Shown here: positions 24,852 to 34,295 of the stretch, one piece after another
How the letters are laid out: each line of letters starts with the position of its first letter
How positions within the stretch are numbered: position 1 is the first letter of the stretch
Assembly (NCBI RefSeq): GCF_030056795.1
Contig: NZ_JASHKQ010000006.1
Span: forward strand, 1 to 64,000
Direction: 5' to 3'
Origin: Rhodococcus sp. IEGM 1381
GTDB taxonomy: Bacteria > Actinomycetota > Actinomycetes > Mycobacteriales > Mycobacteriaceae
DNA: 64,000 nucleotides
Position numbers and translations under genes: made by a program
The notes under the pieces: model-generated
Told to the model about the DNA's origin: nothing
The model's database searches: none
The model's input: only the letters and a program-made list of their open reading frames with translations

Positions 24852-26018
24852 TCAGTAGCTACGCGGCAGGCCGAGGACATGCTCGGCGGTGTAGTTGAGG
24901 ACCATTTCCTGGCTGATCGGTGCGATCCGCATGAGGCGTGACTCGCGGAAGTAGCGCTCGACGTGGAATTCCTTGCCGAACCCGAATCCGCCGTGCACCT
25001 GCAACGCGACATCCGCGGCGAAGAAGCCGGCCTCGGCACACAAGTATTTGGCGGCGTTCGCTTCTCGGCCACAGGGCAGCCCGGCGTCGACCATCCAGGC
25101 GGCCTTGTCGACGACAGCCGCTGCCGCATCGAGCCTGATTCGGGCCTCGGCAAGTTGGAATGCGATGCCCTGATTCTTTCCGATCGGCCGACCGAAGACT
25201 TCACGGTCCTTGGCGTACTGGGTGCCGCGGCGCAGGGCAGCCTCACCGATTCCCAGAGCCGCGTTCGCGGCGATGACACGCTCGGCGTTGAGCCCGCCGA
25301 GGATGGTGCGGAAACCGTGGCCGACCTCGCCGACGACGTCCTCGTCGGCCACGAACAGTTCATCGATGAACAGCTCGTTGGTGTCGACGGCGTTGCGGCC
25401 CATCTTGGGAATCGGCCGGATCTGGACCTTGCTTCGATCCATATCGGCGAACAACAATGTCATTCCTGCAGTGCGCTTCTCGCCCTCGACACGCGGACTG
25501 GTTCGGCACAGCAGAAGCATTTTTTCCGCTTCCTGCGCCTTGGTGATCCAGACCTTCTTGCCCGAGACCAGAAATCCACCGTCGACCTTCTTGGCAAAGG
25601 TCTTGATGTTGGTGGTGTCGGTACCGGCGTCGGGTTCGGTGACCGCGAAAGACGTGTGCAACTCACCGGTGATGACCCTGGGCAGGTACTTCTGCTTCAT
25701 CGCCTCGCTGCCGTGATTGATGATGGGCTCGAAGCCGAAGATACCGATGTGGACGGCACTGCAGCCGCCCATCCCTGCACCGGATGCCGAGATCTCACGT
25801 TCGACGATGGCCGCCTCGGTAACGCCGAGCCCGCCGCCGCCGTACTCCTCGGGGACGGTCAGTCCTAGCCAACCACCCTCGGCCACAGCGTTGTAGAAGT
25901 CCCAGGGGAACTCGTGGCTATCGTCGTGTTCCATCCAGTAGTCGTCGGGAAACGCCTTGCACAGCGTCTTGACGGCTTGTCTGATGTCCTCGTGCGTCGG
26001 GTCGACCGTGTAGTCCAT
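24852..26018 (-). CDS. Acyl-CoA dehydrogenase (IVD/LCAD-type active site)
   Basis: A 388-residue acyl-CoA dehydrogenase: AVTEPDAGTD and KKVWITKAQEAE in the FAD region. The usual C-terminal YEG catalytic Glu is absent (RIAPISQEM), but GLNAERVIAANAALG near residue 243 puts a Glu in helix G, where isovaleryl-CoA and long-chain dehydrogenases keep theirs. This suggests a branched or bulky acyl-CoA substrate. It is transcribed 11 bases ahead of the CitE-like gene. Confidence 0.9.
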   Translation of the reverse strand: MDYTVDPTHEDIRQAVKTLCKAFPDDYWMEHDDSHEFPWDFYNAVAEGGWLGLTVPEEYGGGGLGVTEAAIVEREISASGAGMGGCSAVHIGIFGFEPIINHGSEAMKQKYLPRVITGELHTSFAVTEPDAGTDTTNIKTFAKKVDGGFLVSGKKVWITKAQEAEKMLLLCRTSPRVEGEKRTAGMTLLFADMDRSKVQIRPIPKMGRNAVDTNELFIDELFVADEDVVGEVGHGFRTILGGLNAERVIAANAALGIGEAALRRGTQYAKDREVFGRPIGKNQGIAFQLAEARIRLDAAAAVVDKAAWMVDAGLPCGREANAAKYLCAEAGFFAADVALQVHGGFGFGKEFHVERYFRESRLMRIAPISQEMVLNYTAEHVLGLPRSY

Positions 26019-26033
26019 GTCGTGTCTCCAGCT

Positions 26034-27677
26034 CTAGGCGACCGGCACCGCAGTGCGATCGAACGTGTCGGCGGTGATGCCCTCGTCGCGCAGAACTGCC
26101 TTGCGCACTTTCTCCGAGGGCGTTTTCGGAAGCGCGTCGAGGAATCGCACGTACCGCGGCGTAGCGAAGGCCGGGATCTTCCCCGCGCACCAGTCCAGAA
26201 TCTCTGCGGCATCGGCCTTTTCGCTGACCACGACAGCGGCGAGCACCTCGTCCTCACCTGCTTCGACGTCGGCAGGAACGCCGATCACCGCGCATTCGAC
26301 AACGGCCGGATGCCCGAGAACGGCCTGCTCGACCTCGTAGGAGCTGATGTTCTCCCCCCGCCTGCGCAGAGCGTCCTTGTACCGGTCGACGAAGTAGAAC
26401 CATCCGTCCTCGTCCGTACGTAAAGCATCTCCGGTGTGGAACCACAGGTTGCGCCAGGCTTCGAGAGTCTTCTCCGGCATTCCGTAATACCCGAGACTGC
26501 ATGTCCAGGGTTGCTTCGGGCGAATGACGAGCTCGCCGACTTCACCGACGGCGACCTCGCGGTCGGTCTCTGGGTCCACGAGCCGAATGTCGAACCAGTC
26601 CGAGGCAACCTTGCCAGCCGCGCCGGGTGGAATCTTTTCCCCGTACGGAGTCAAGATGGGAGCGCTGGTCTCGGTCAGCCCGAAGGCGTTGACGAAAGCC
26701 TCTATGCCGTAACGGTCTTTGAACTCTTCTACGACGGTGTCGGCGATAGGTGCCGCGTAAACCGCGCGGAGCTGATTGTCGCGATCGTTCTCGCGCGGTG
26801 CCTGCTTCCAAGCGAAGTCCATCATGACGCCGACGAAGTTGGTCACGGTCACTTCGGAGTCGCGGACCATGTCGATCCATCGACTTGCGCTGAACTTCGA
26901 GTGCACCACGGCGCTGGCACCGGCGACGAGCGCCGGGTAGACCGCCATGAACTGCGCATTCCCATGGAACAGAGGCGTCGTGGTCATGTATCGATCTGCC
27001 GCGGTGAGCCGGGTCAGCGACACCACCTCCTGCGCAAAGAAATACAGCTGAGAGTGCGGCATGGCGACACCCTTGGAGGGGCCGGTTGTACCGGAGGTGA
27101 AGAAAATCGCACCGAGGTCCTGGGCCCGTGCAGCCGGAACCGCGACGGGGCTGCCCGCCTCGAGTTCGTCCCAGAGTTCAGCCTGCCAACCGTGTTCTCG
27201 CAACAACGAGACAGCCGCATCGCCGTGTCCGGTGTCGATGACCCAGAACCTTTCGATGCCGCGCGCGTGCTCGGCGATCGCCACGAAGCGCTCGACGAAC
27301 GTGTCGTCGATGACCGCCCAGCGCGCACCGACCGTGACGATCTGGTGCCGAAGGAATTCGCCTTCGTAGTTGGTGTTGATCGGCACCTCCACGGTGCCGC
27401 CCACCGCGGCGGCGAACCAACTACGCACCAGCCGGGAGGAATTGAGCGCCATGATGACGACACGATCCCCCTGCTGTGCGCCTGCCGCGTGCCACGATCC
27501 GGCAATGCGCTCCGCCGAAGCGAGCATCTCGGCGTAAGTGAACTCGAGGTTCTCCTCCGGAACGAGTAGACACGGCGCGTCCGGCGTGGTCGAGGCGTGC
27601 GTACGCAGGACGTTGTTCAGCGTCCACCCTTCCGGATCGACGAAGTTGGGATGCAGATCTCGATAGGTCTGTGTCAC
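26034..27677 (-). CDS. AMP-forming acyl-CoA synthetase, CaiC-like
   Basis: A 547-residue ANL ligase: FFTSGTTGPSKGVAMPH P-loop near residue 185, NAFGLTETSAP near 315, WFHTGDALR near 410, and a C-terminal LPKTPSEKVRKAVLRD with the catalytic Lys. The start is GTG 27677, overlapping the upstream monooxygenase stop as GTGA. Overall closest in feel to crotonobetaine/carnitine-CoA ligases. It is the second acid-activating enzyme of the region, so two acids may be activated at different stages. Confidence 0.9.
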   Translation of the reverse strand: MTQTYRDLHPNFVDPEGWTLNNVLRTHASTTPDAPCLLVPEENLEFTYAEMLASAERIAGSWHAAGAQQGDRVVIMALNSSRLVRSWFAAAVGGTVEVPINTNYEGEFLRHQIVTVGARWAVIDDTFVERFVAIAEHARGIERFWVIDTGHGDAAVSLLREHGWQAELWDELEAGSPVAVPAARAQDLGAIFFTSGTTGPSKGVAMPHSQLYFFAQEVVSLTRLTAADRYMTTTPLFHGNAQFMAVYPALVAGASAVVHSKFSASRWIDMVRDSEVTVTNFVGVMMDFAWKQAPRENDRDNQLRAVYAAPIADTVVEEFKDRYGIEAFVNAFGLTETSAPILTPYGEKIPPGAAGKVASDWFDIRLVDPETDREVAVGEVGELVIRPKQPWTCSLGYYGMPEKTLEAWRNLWFHTGDALRTDEDGWFYFVDRYKDALRRRGENISSYEVEQAVLGHPAVVECAVIGVPADVEAGEDEVLAAVVVSEKADAAEILDWCAGKIPAFATPRYVRFLDALPKTPSEKVRKAVLRDEGITADTFDRTAVPVA

Positions 27678-28699
27678 TTGAAGTCCCGGAACGGTTCGAT
27701 CGCCAGCATCGACGGCACAACGTCCTTCCCGAGACGTTCGATGGCGGCGATGGTCTCGTCGCCGTCCATCGTCGGCCACTGCGGACGCAGTAGGAGCGGG
27801 TCGACCGGCAGCGTGGTCACAAGATCGGTGAGCTTACCGACGACATCGTCCGGAGTTCCGACGATGACGTGATCGGAGACCGACTCGGCGAACTGGTTCG
27901 CGAGGTCGCGGCCGGCCATGACTTCGAGACCCTTTGCGGCGTAGGTCAGGTAGCGGCCCTGCGCGACCCGCGCGTACTCGACCATAGCTTCTTCCTTGCT
28001 GTCCGCGACGAGTACGTTGCGGCGCAGCGGCTGAAGGCCGAACTCCTTGCCGCGCGCTTCGAAGAGATCTTTGACGACGCGGTAGCGCTCCTCGACCTCG
28101 TGCTTCGGGGTCTCCGGCGGCACCGCGTAGGCGTCGCCGTACTTCCCTGCACGCCGGACGCCGCCCATCGCGTGGGCACCGATCCAGATCGGGACGTGTG
28201 GCTGCTGGACGGGATGCAGGTGGGGCTTGACGCCGTCGAGCTGGAAGTACTTGCCCTCGAAGGTGACCTCGTCCTGAGTCCACAGCTGTTTCATGACTTG
28301 GAGGGACTCATCGAACCGTCCAGCGCGCTCCTTGTACGGAACCTGGAGGTAGTCGAATTCCTCAGGGCGGTAACCTAATCCGGCACCGAATATCAATCGC
28401 CCCTCGGTGACGACGTCGAGCGTCGCAATTTCCTCCGCGAGCATCACAGGATGGTAGAGCGGCGCGATCATGATCTGCGTGACGAGCTTGGTCGTCGGGG
28501 CGACATGTGCAGCAAGGCGAGCAAGCAAGGGCACCGGCTGCAGCCAGCGAAGGTCGCCGTAGAGGAAATGCTGACCGATGGCGATGTAGTTGAATCCGTT
28601 GTCCTCAGCGCTCTCGACGATGCGGAGGATGTCCTTGAACTGCTGCGCCGGCGTCACCGACTTCGGCACGTCGCTGAGCAGTAAGCCGACCTGAACCAT
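27674..28699 (-). CDS. Luciferase-like (LLM) flavin- or F420-dependent monooxygenase/oxidoreductase
   Basis: A 341-residue bacterial-luciferase-fold protein: IAIGQHFLYGDLRWLQP, LVTQIMIAPLYHPVMLAEEIATLDV, GAGLGYRPEEFD, IWIGAHAMGGVRRAGKYGD and VIVGTPDDVV. AAGGGACTC precedes the ATG. The family includes FMN-dependent monooxygenases and F420-dependent dehydrogenases; no flavin reductase gene adjoins, which leaves F420 or a remote reductase. A hydroxylation or Baeyer-Villiger-type (type II) reaction on the substrate skeleton is plausible. Confidence 0.87.
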   Translation of the reverse strand: MVQVGLLLSDVPKSVTPAQQFKDILRIVESAEDNGFNYIAIGQHFLYGDLRWLQPVPLLARLAAHVAPTTKLVTQIMIAPLYHPVMLAEEIATLDVVTEGRLIFGAGLGYRPEEFDYLQVPYKERAGRFDESLQVMKQLWTQDEVTFEGKYFQLDGVKPHLHPVQQPHVPIWIGAHAMGGVRRAGKYGDAYAVPPETPKHEVEERYRVVKDLFEARGKEFGLQPLRRNVLVADSKEEAMVEYARVAQGRYLTYAAKGLEVMAGRDLANQFAESVSDHVIVGTPDDVVGKLTDLVTTLPVDPLLLRPQWPTMDGDETIAAIERLGKDVVPSMLAIEPFRDFK

Positions 28700-28734
28700 G
28701 TGAGTCCCTTCGAGAAGTATTGAGCTGGCTGCAC

Positions 28735-29505
28735 TTACTGCGCGGTGAGGCCACCGTCGACCGGGATGGTGACTCCGGTGATGTAGCTGGCGTCATCACT
28801 GTTGAGGAATGCGATCACCGATGCGATCTCCTCGGGCTCGGCACCGCGGCCGAGCGGAATGGTCGCGACGAAGTCCGCTGCCAGAGCAGTGACGTCCGAG
28901 CCGGGCTCGCGGCCGAAGAATTGCGCGAGCATGGGCGTCTTGACCTGACCCGGGCAGATGACGTTGACGCGGATCCCGTCCTTGGCACCGTTGAGGGCCA
29001 GGGAGCGACCGAAGGGAACAAGCGCTCCCTTGGTCATCGAATAGATCGGGCTGAACGGCGACCCGATGAGCGCCGACGTCGAAGAGGTCAGCGTGACCGA
29101 GCCTTTGCCGCCAGCTTTTTTGAGCAACTCGAAGCCGAGTGTGGTCGAGTAATAAGCACTCTTGACGTTGACATCGATATTCCTCTGCCACGCAGCGTCG
29201 TCGACGTCCAGCCCACCGGGACCGGGCATGCCTACCTGCGCGTGCAATGCGTGCAGAACGCCCTTCTCCTCGTCGATTTTCGCGAACAGTGCGCGGAGAT
29301 CGTCGTTGTTCGTGGCGTCGACGGTCACGGCTGTTGCCTGACCACCCTCGGCTACGATCTCAGCCGCGACCTTCGACGCGGACTCCGCACTGAGGTCGGT
29401 GACGTAGACGAACGCTCCCTCGGACGCGAGGCGGTGGCTGATGGCGCGGCCCATCCCGGAGCCACCACCGATGACCGCTGCGATGCGACCTTCATAACGC
29501 TGCAT
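28735..29505 (-). CDS. Short-chain dehydrogenase/reductase with altered NNAG motif
   Basis: A 256-residue SDR. GGGSGMGR cofactor motif, DLSAESA, and an active site of Ser in TSSTSA plus YSMTK. The usual NNAG is replaced by HAQVG, and the C-terminus TGVTIPVDGGLTAQ is normal. ATG 29505 has AAGGAG eight bases upstream; the longer open frame begins inside the neighbouring dehydrogenase. Likely acts on a 3-hydroxyacyl or cyclic alcohol intermediate. Confidence 0.84.
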   Translation of the reverse strand: MQRYEGRIAAVIGGGSGMGRAISHRLASEGAFVYVTDLSAESASKVAAEIVAEGGQATAVTVDATNNDDLRALFAKIDEEKGVLHALHAQVGMPGPGGLDVDDAAWQRNIDVNVKSAYYSTTLGFELLKKAGGKGSVTLTSSTSALIGSPFSPIYSMTKGALVPFGRSLALNGAKDGIRVNVICPGQVKTPMLAQFFGREPGSDVTALAADFVATIPLGRGAEPEEIASVIAFLNSDDASYITGVTIPVDGGLTAQ

Positions 29506-29537
29506 TTTCTGTACTCCTTCTCGAGCTACTGAACTAT

Positions 29538-30707
29538 TCAGCCTCGTTGGTCGAACGAACGTCCCAGTAATTCGGAAACTATTCGAGTTCGCTGCATGGT
29601 CGGGGTGCCACCGGCGAGCGCCCAGCCATGTGCGTCGCGGTGCATCCGCTCGATGCCGAATTCTTCGGTATAGCCATTGCCGCCGTGCAGCTGCATCGCC
29701 AGATCGGTCACGTTTTTCGCCATTTCGTTGGCAGTGCACTTCGCCAGCGAGACGTGTAGGGAATTGGGGAGCTGCTCGCCATCGGTCACTGCTCCTGCTG
29801 CACGCTGCAGCAACAACCTGGCCGCATCGACCTGGAGTGCCATGTCCGCGATGGTCATCTGGACGGCCTGAAACTCGATCAGCGGTTTGCCGAACTGTGT
29901 CCGCTCCTGCACGTACCGGATCGACAGGTCCAATGCGGCCTGACCCAGCGCAAGACTCATCGTCGAATTGCCGAGCCGCTCGATCGAGAACGCGGTGAAC
30001 AGAGTGCGGAAACCACCAGGCTCGATGACGACGTTCTCCACGGGAACCGCGACATCGTCGAAGTAGATGTCCGCGGAAGGAATGCCACGAAAGCCCATGA
30101 GCTTCTCACGCGCCCCGTAGCTGACGCCTGCTCGATCCGCCTCGACAAGAACTGCCCCGATGCCCTTCGCACCGGGTGCGTCGCTCATGCGCGAGTAGAC
30201 AAGGTAGACATCTGCCTCGGAACCGTTGGAGATCCAGCGTTTGTTGCCGCTGACACGGACAGTGTCGCCGTCGATAGTCGCTTTGGTCGTCAGATCTGTC
30301 GCGGCCGATCCTGCGTCGGGCTCGGAGATGGCGACCGCCATCGTGATGTCGCCCGCGATGATGCCGGGGAGGAATCGTTCACGCTGCTCTTCGGTACCAA
30401 TTCGGGCGATGACCTGAGCCGGGCCGGTATTGGCCTCGAAAATCTGGAACGCCGCCGGTCGGCAGTGGTAGGCAAACTCTTCGATGACATTGAGCGCTTG
30501 CTGCAGGGGCGCTCCTCCGCCGCCGAAACGCTCCGGAAGCGCAATACCCAGGAACCCGAGCGAACCGAGGTACTTCCGCTCCTCTAGGGGGAACGCAGTT
30601 CTCTCCGCATCCCACTGCGCAGCCTTGGGCGCGTAGCGCTCGGTGGCAACTTTCGCAGCTACCTCTTTGATGGCGCGTTCGTCGTCGTTCAGGATGCTGG
30701 CGGACAT
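29538..30707 (-). CDS. Acyl-CoA dehydrogenase (helix-G glutamate type), first gene of ten-gene operon
   Basis: A 389-residue acyl-CoA dehydrogenase: AISEPDAGSAATD, NKRWISNGSEAD. The C-terminal segment is WALAGGTPTMQR, with no Glu at the MCAD position. FSIERLGNSTMSLALG carries a Glu in helix G, as in isovaleryl-CoA-type enzymes. ATG 30707 follows AAAGGGG. It opens the leftward operon and faces the rightward thiolase operon across a 142-base regulatory gap. Confidence 0.9.
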   Translation of the reverse strand: MSASILNDDERAIKEVAAKVATERYAPKAAQWDAERTAFPLEERKYLGSLGFLGIALPERFGGGGAPLQQALNVIEEFAYHCRPAAFQIFEANTGPAQVIARIGTEEQRERFLPGIIAGDITMAVAISEPDAGSAATDLTTKATIDGDTVRVSGNKRWISNGSEADVYLVYSRMSDAPGAKGIGAVLVEADRAGVSYGAREKLMGFRGIPSADIYFDDVAVPVENVVIEPGGFRTLFTAFSIERLGNSTMSLALGQAALDLSIRYVQERTQFGKPLIEFQAVQMTIADMALQVDAARLLLQRAAGAVTDGEQLPNSLHVSLAKCTANEMAKNVTDLAMQLHGGNGYTEEFGIERMHRDAHGWALAGGTPTMQRTRIVSELLGRSFDQRG

Positions 30708-30726
30708 GACCACCCCTTTCATGTTC

Positions 30727-30804
30727 ATGATTATACTAATACGATGTGATCTACGGTACAACAATCCTTACAGCTTCCGCTAGGTTCATGCTAAACATAA
30801 TCAT
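30727..30804. promoter_or_regulatory. Divergent operator region between two beta-oxidation operons
   Basis: Two AT-rich elements point in opposite directions: ATGATTATACTAATAC on plus (30727-30742) and ATGATTATGTTTAGCA on minus (30789-30804). Between them TGTGA-N6-GTACA (30745-30760) is an imperfect CRP-like site. One element per operon is a natural reading. Confidence 0.55.
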
Positions 30805-30849
30805 CAATACCTCGTCACGTTTCCAGAAACCTGCTTCAAGAGAGTTGTC

Positions 30850-32016
30850 ATGACACGCGCAGTTATCGTCGACGCCGTTAGATCCCCCATGGGAAAGGGC
30901 AAGGTAGGTGGTGGTCTCTCGCATCTGCACCCCGCGGACTTGCTCGGTCAGGTACTGCGCCAGTTGGTGGATCGTTCCGACCTCGACGCGGGGCTTGTCG
31001 ACGACGTCATCATCGGATGCGTCGGCGGCAGCGGCGAACAATCCGGCACCCCCGGTCGCCAGGCCGTGCTCGCTGCAGGCTTTCCGGTGCACGTCCCCTC
31101 GGTGACGGTCGAGCGCAAATGCGGATCGGGCCAGCAAGCTCTCGATTTCGCCGTCCAAGGGGTTGCAGCCGGCGCGTACGACATTGTCATCGCCGGTGGA
31201 GTCGAATCGATGAGTCGAGTTCCGATGGGTAGTGCACGCGGAGATGCCGATCCGTTCGGCGAGAGCGTCCACGATCGATTCCCGGTACTGGTTCCCCAGG
31301 GTGTGTCTGCCGAACTCGTCGCCCAGAAGTGGGGCATTTCTCGGACGCAGCTCGACGAGTACTCCGCGCTTTCCCACGAACGTGCCTCCACCGCTCGTGA
31401 TTCCGGATGGTTCGGCAATGAGATTGTGCCCGTCGACGGACTGACGACCGATGAAACCATCAGGACCGGCACCACGGCGGAAAAACTCGGCGGGTTGAAA
31501 GCAGTCTTCGGGACCGATGAACGGCGCGCGCAGTTCCCAGACCTCGACTGGTCCGTCACCGCGGGCAACGCATCTCAAATGACCGACGGAGCGTCCGCAC
31601 TGCTCGTCATGAGCGAGGCGCGGGCAGCCGAGCTGGGTCTGCGCCCGCGCGCCCGAATCGTTGCCTCAGCGGTGATCGGCGACGATCCTCTGCTCATGCT
31701 GACCGGTCCCATCCCCGCAACCGAGAAGGTGTTGAAGAAGGCCGACCTGACCCTCGCCGACATCTCGGCCTTCGAGGTCAACGAGGCCTTTGCCTCGGTG
31801 CCGCTCGCGTGGGCCAAGGAATTCGGCGTCGACGAAGAGTTCTTGAATCCAGTGGGCGGTGCGATTGCACTCGGACATCCCCTCGGTGCCTCGGGCGCGC
31901 GCCTCATGACCACGATGATCAATCACCTCGAACGCACCGGCGGCCGCTACGGCCTCCAGACCATGTGCGAGGCCGGCGGTATGGCCAACGCGACCATCAT
32001 CGAAATTCTGAAGTAA
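30850..32016 (+). CDS. Acetyl-CoA acetyltransferase / 3-ketoacyl-CoA thiolase
   Basis: A 388-residue thiolase: nucleophilic Cys in VERKCGSGQQA near residue 90, NEAFASVPLAWA, the His in GGAIALGHPLGASGAR near 347, and the second Cys in CEAGGMANA near 378. A complete catalytic set at normal length. It starts a rightward operon with HSD10-like SDR and crotonase, together covering hydration, oxidation and thiolysis. Confidence 0.92.
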   Translation: MTRAVIVDAVRSPMGKGKVGGGLSHLHPADLLGQVLRQLVDRSDLDAGLVDDVIIGCVGGSGEQSGTPGRQAVLAAGFPVHVPSVTVERKCGSGQQALDFAVQGVAAGAYDIVIAGGVESMSRVPMGSARGDADPFGESVHDRFPVLVPQGVSAELVAQKWGISRTQLDEYSALSHERASTARDSGWFGNEIVPVDGLTTDETIRTGTTAEKLGGLKAVFGTDERRAQFPDLDWSVTAGNASQMTDGASALLVMSEARAAELGLRPRARIVASAVIGDDPLLMLTGPIPATEKVLKKADLTLADISAFEVNEAFASVPLAWAKEFGVDEEFLNPVGGAIALGHPLGASGARLMTTMINHLERTGGRYGLQTMCEAGGMANATIIEILK

Positions 32017-32028
32017 GGAACCCGATTC

Positions 32029-32793
32029 ATGGATCTCACCAATTCCTCCGCCGTCGTCACCGGCGGCGCATCCGGACTCGGACTCGCAACCGTGAAGCGA
32101 TTCGTGGCCGCGGGCGTGCACACTGTCATCGTCGACCTCCCGCAGTCGGCCGGTGAAGACGTCGTTCGCGAGCTCGGCGACCTCGTACAGTTCGGACCGG
32201 CCGATGTGGCCGATCCCGATGCCGTCGATGCCGCCCTCGACCTCGCCGAGTCGCGGGCTCCCCTACGCTCGGTGGTGCACTGCGCAGGCCGGGGCGGCAC
32301 CGTCCGAGTGGTCGAAAAGGACGGCACCCCTGGATCGTTGGAGCTCTACACCTCGTTGATCCAGACCAACCTGATCGGCAGTTTCAACGTACTGCGGCTC
32401 GGAGCTGCCCGTATGGTCCGCAACGAACCGGTCGACGGTGAACGCGGAGTTGTCATCATGACCGCGTCCGTCGCCGCCTGGGAAGGGCAGATCGGGCAGA
32501 TTCCCTACGCCTCGGCCAAGGCCGGCGTCGTCGGTATGACCCTCGTCGCGGCCCGGGATCTATCTCGAAAACTGGTTCGCGTCAACAGTATTGCGCCCGG
32601 AATTTTCGACACCCCCATTCTGTCCCGCTTCTCGCAGGAGATTCGTGACGGCCTGGCCGCGCAGATTCCGCACCCCGCTCGCCTGGGCGACGCCGACGAG
32701 TACGCCAAACTTGCCCTGCACATGATCGACAACGCGATGATCAACGGTGAAGTCATCAGACTCGACGGCGCGATCAGAATGGCACCGCGATGA
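32029..32793 (+). CDS. 3-hydroxyacyl-CoA dehydrogenase, HSD10-like SDR
   Basis: A 254-residue SDR resembling human HSD17B10: [32 protein letters not shown], a long loop before the active site ([16 protein letters not shown]), YASAK, and [13 protein letters not shown]10-type enzymes oxidise 3-hydroxyacyl-CoA, often branched. It lies 12 bases after the thiolase and its stop overlaps the crotonase start (ATGA). Confidence 0.88.
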   Translation: MDLTNSSAVVTGGASGLGLATVKRFVAAGVHTVIVDLPQSAGEDVVRELGDLVQFGPADVADPDAVDAALDLAESRAPLRSVVHCAGRGGTVRVVEKDGTPGSLELYTSLIQTNLIGSFNVLRLGAARMVRNEPVDGERGVVIMTASVAAWEGQIGQIPYASAKAGVVGMTLVAARDLSRKLVRVNSIAPGIFDTPILSRFSQEIRDGLAAQIPHPARLGDADEYAKLALHMIDNAMINGEVIRLDGAIRMAPR

Positions 32794-33554
32794 ATGCATC
32801 GGTTCGCGTGGAGCAGATCGATGGAGTTCAGGTTGTCACGATCACGCGCCCCGAGGTGCGCAACGCGATCGACACTGCCACGGCCCAGGCCATCGCCGAT
32901 GCCATGGACGAGCTCGATGCTCGCGACGACCTCGTAGCCGGGGTCATCACGGGTGAAGGCAAAAGCTTTTGCACCGGAATGGATTTGAAGGCATTTCTGG
33001 CCGGTGAGAAGCCATCGATCCCTGGTCGCGGATTCGCAGGTGTCGCCGAGACTCCCCCGGCCAAACCGCTGATCGCCGCCGTCGAAGGACACGCGATCGC
33101 AGGCGGTTTCGAGATAGTACTGGCCTGCGACCTCGTAGTTGCCTCGGAGACTGCGGTGTTCGGGTTGCCCGAGGTCAAGCGCGGTCTTCTCGCCGGCGGA
33201 GGCGGATTGTTGCGCCTTCCGCTGAGAGTTCCTTACGCCCTTGCCGTCGAGTGGTCTTTGACCGGTGATTTCATCAGCGCGCAGGAAGCCAAGGACGCTG
33301 GGTTGATCAACAGACTCACCGCCCACGGCGAGGCCCTGGCTACCGCTATGGAATTGGCGAAGAAAATCGCCGCGAACGGCCCGCTTGCAGTCCGTGCCAC
33401 GAAAGAGATAATAACCAAGGCGCGGGACTGGTCCAACGACGAGCAGTTCGCGGAAATGTGGAAAATCTATGAGCCCGTTCGGTCTTCCGAGGATGCCCGA
33501 GAGGGTGCCTCAGCGTTCAAGGAGAAGCGGAAGCCGGTCTGGCGAGGTCGGTGA
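32790..33554 (+). CDS. Enoyl-CoA hydratase/isomerase (crotonase)
   Basis: A 254-residue crotonase: RPEVRNAID, FCTGMDLKAFL, GHAIAGGFEIVLACDL oxyanion loop, and GLPEVKRGLLAGGGGLLRLP where the hydratase Glu region sits. C-terminal SEDAREGASAFKEKRKPVW is normal. Start overlaps the SDR stop. It hydrates or isomerises an enoyl-CoA in the thiolase operon. Confidence 0.88.
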   Translation: MNASVRVEQIDGVQVVTITRPEVRNAIDTATAQAIADAMDELDARDDLVAGVITGEGKSFCTGMDLKAFLAGEKPSIPGRGFAGVAETPPAKPLIAAVEGHAIAGGFEIVLACDLVVASETAVFGLPEVKRGLLAGGGGLLRLPLRVPYALAVEWSLTGDFISAQEAKDAGLINRLTAHGEALATAMELAKKIAANGPLAVRATKEIITKARDWSNDEQFAEMWKIYEPVRSSEDAREGASAFKEKRKPVWRGR

Positions 33555-33555
33555 C

Positions 33556-34292
33556 ATGGCTGCCATCGTCACCGGTGCAGGCAGCGGAATCGGGAGAGCC
33601 GTAGCGCTCGAACTGTCTTCCAACGGCTCCGCGGTGCTCGCAGTCGACATAGACCACGACGCCGCCGAGGAAACCGTGAGACTGTCGACCGGCACCGTTC
33701 TCGCGCACCATGCCGACGTGTCGAAGCCCGACGAGGTCGCCGCGTACGTCGAGCGTGCGGTCGACGACCTCGGCGTGCCGGACAAGTTCTTCAACAACGC
33801 TGGCATCGCCGGCTGCAATCGCAGCATCGTCGACATGTCCATAGACGAGTGGTCGTCCACGCTCTCGGTCAACTTGGACGGCATGTTCTATGGCCTCAAA
33901 TATGTTCTGCCACATATGATCGCGGCCGGCCGCGGCCAGGTGGTCGATACAGGGTCCATTGCCAGTCTTCAGGGCGCACCAAGCGAGCCGACTACGTCGC
34001 CTCCAAGCACGCGGTACTGGGCCTCACTCGTACTGCTGCCGCGGAAGTACGAGAACACGGCGTTGCGGTGAACTGTATTTGTCCAGGCTCGACCGACACA
34101 CCGATCATCGGCAAGTTCAGGGCTCTGCTCAACCGCGACGGCCAAGCAGTACCGACCCTCGGGGTCGGGGGGCGAGGAATGGCAACGGCCGAGGAGGTAG
34201 CTCGCGCAGTAGCTTTCCTACTTCGCGCAGACTTGCCTTTCATGACCGGATCCGCGCTGTCGATGGACGGCGGAATGTCGGGACAGTACTGA
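33556..34292 (+). pseudogene. Short-chain dehydrogenase interrupted by a frameshift
   Basis: The first part from ATG 33556 has TGAGSGIGRA, NNAG and the catalytic Ser region DTGSIASLQG. At about 33979-33984 the reading frame shifts by one missing base: the continuing protein, with the YVASK active site, CPGSTDTPI and DGGMSGQY, is in the next frame and ends at 34292. In frame one translation ends at 34071 with unrelated residues. Either the gene is broken or one base was lost in sequencing. It follows the crotonase by one base, so it was part of the thiolase operon. Confidence 0.8.
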
Positions 34293-34295
34293 TTG

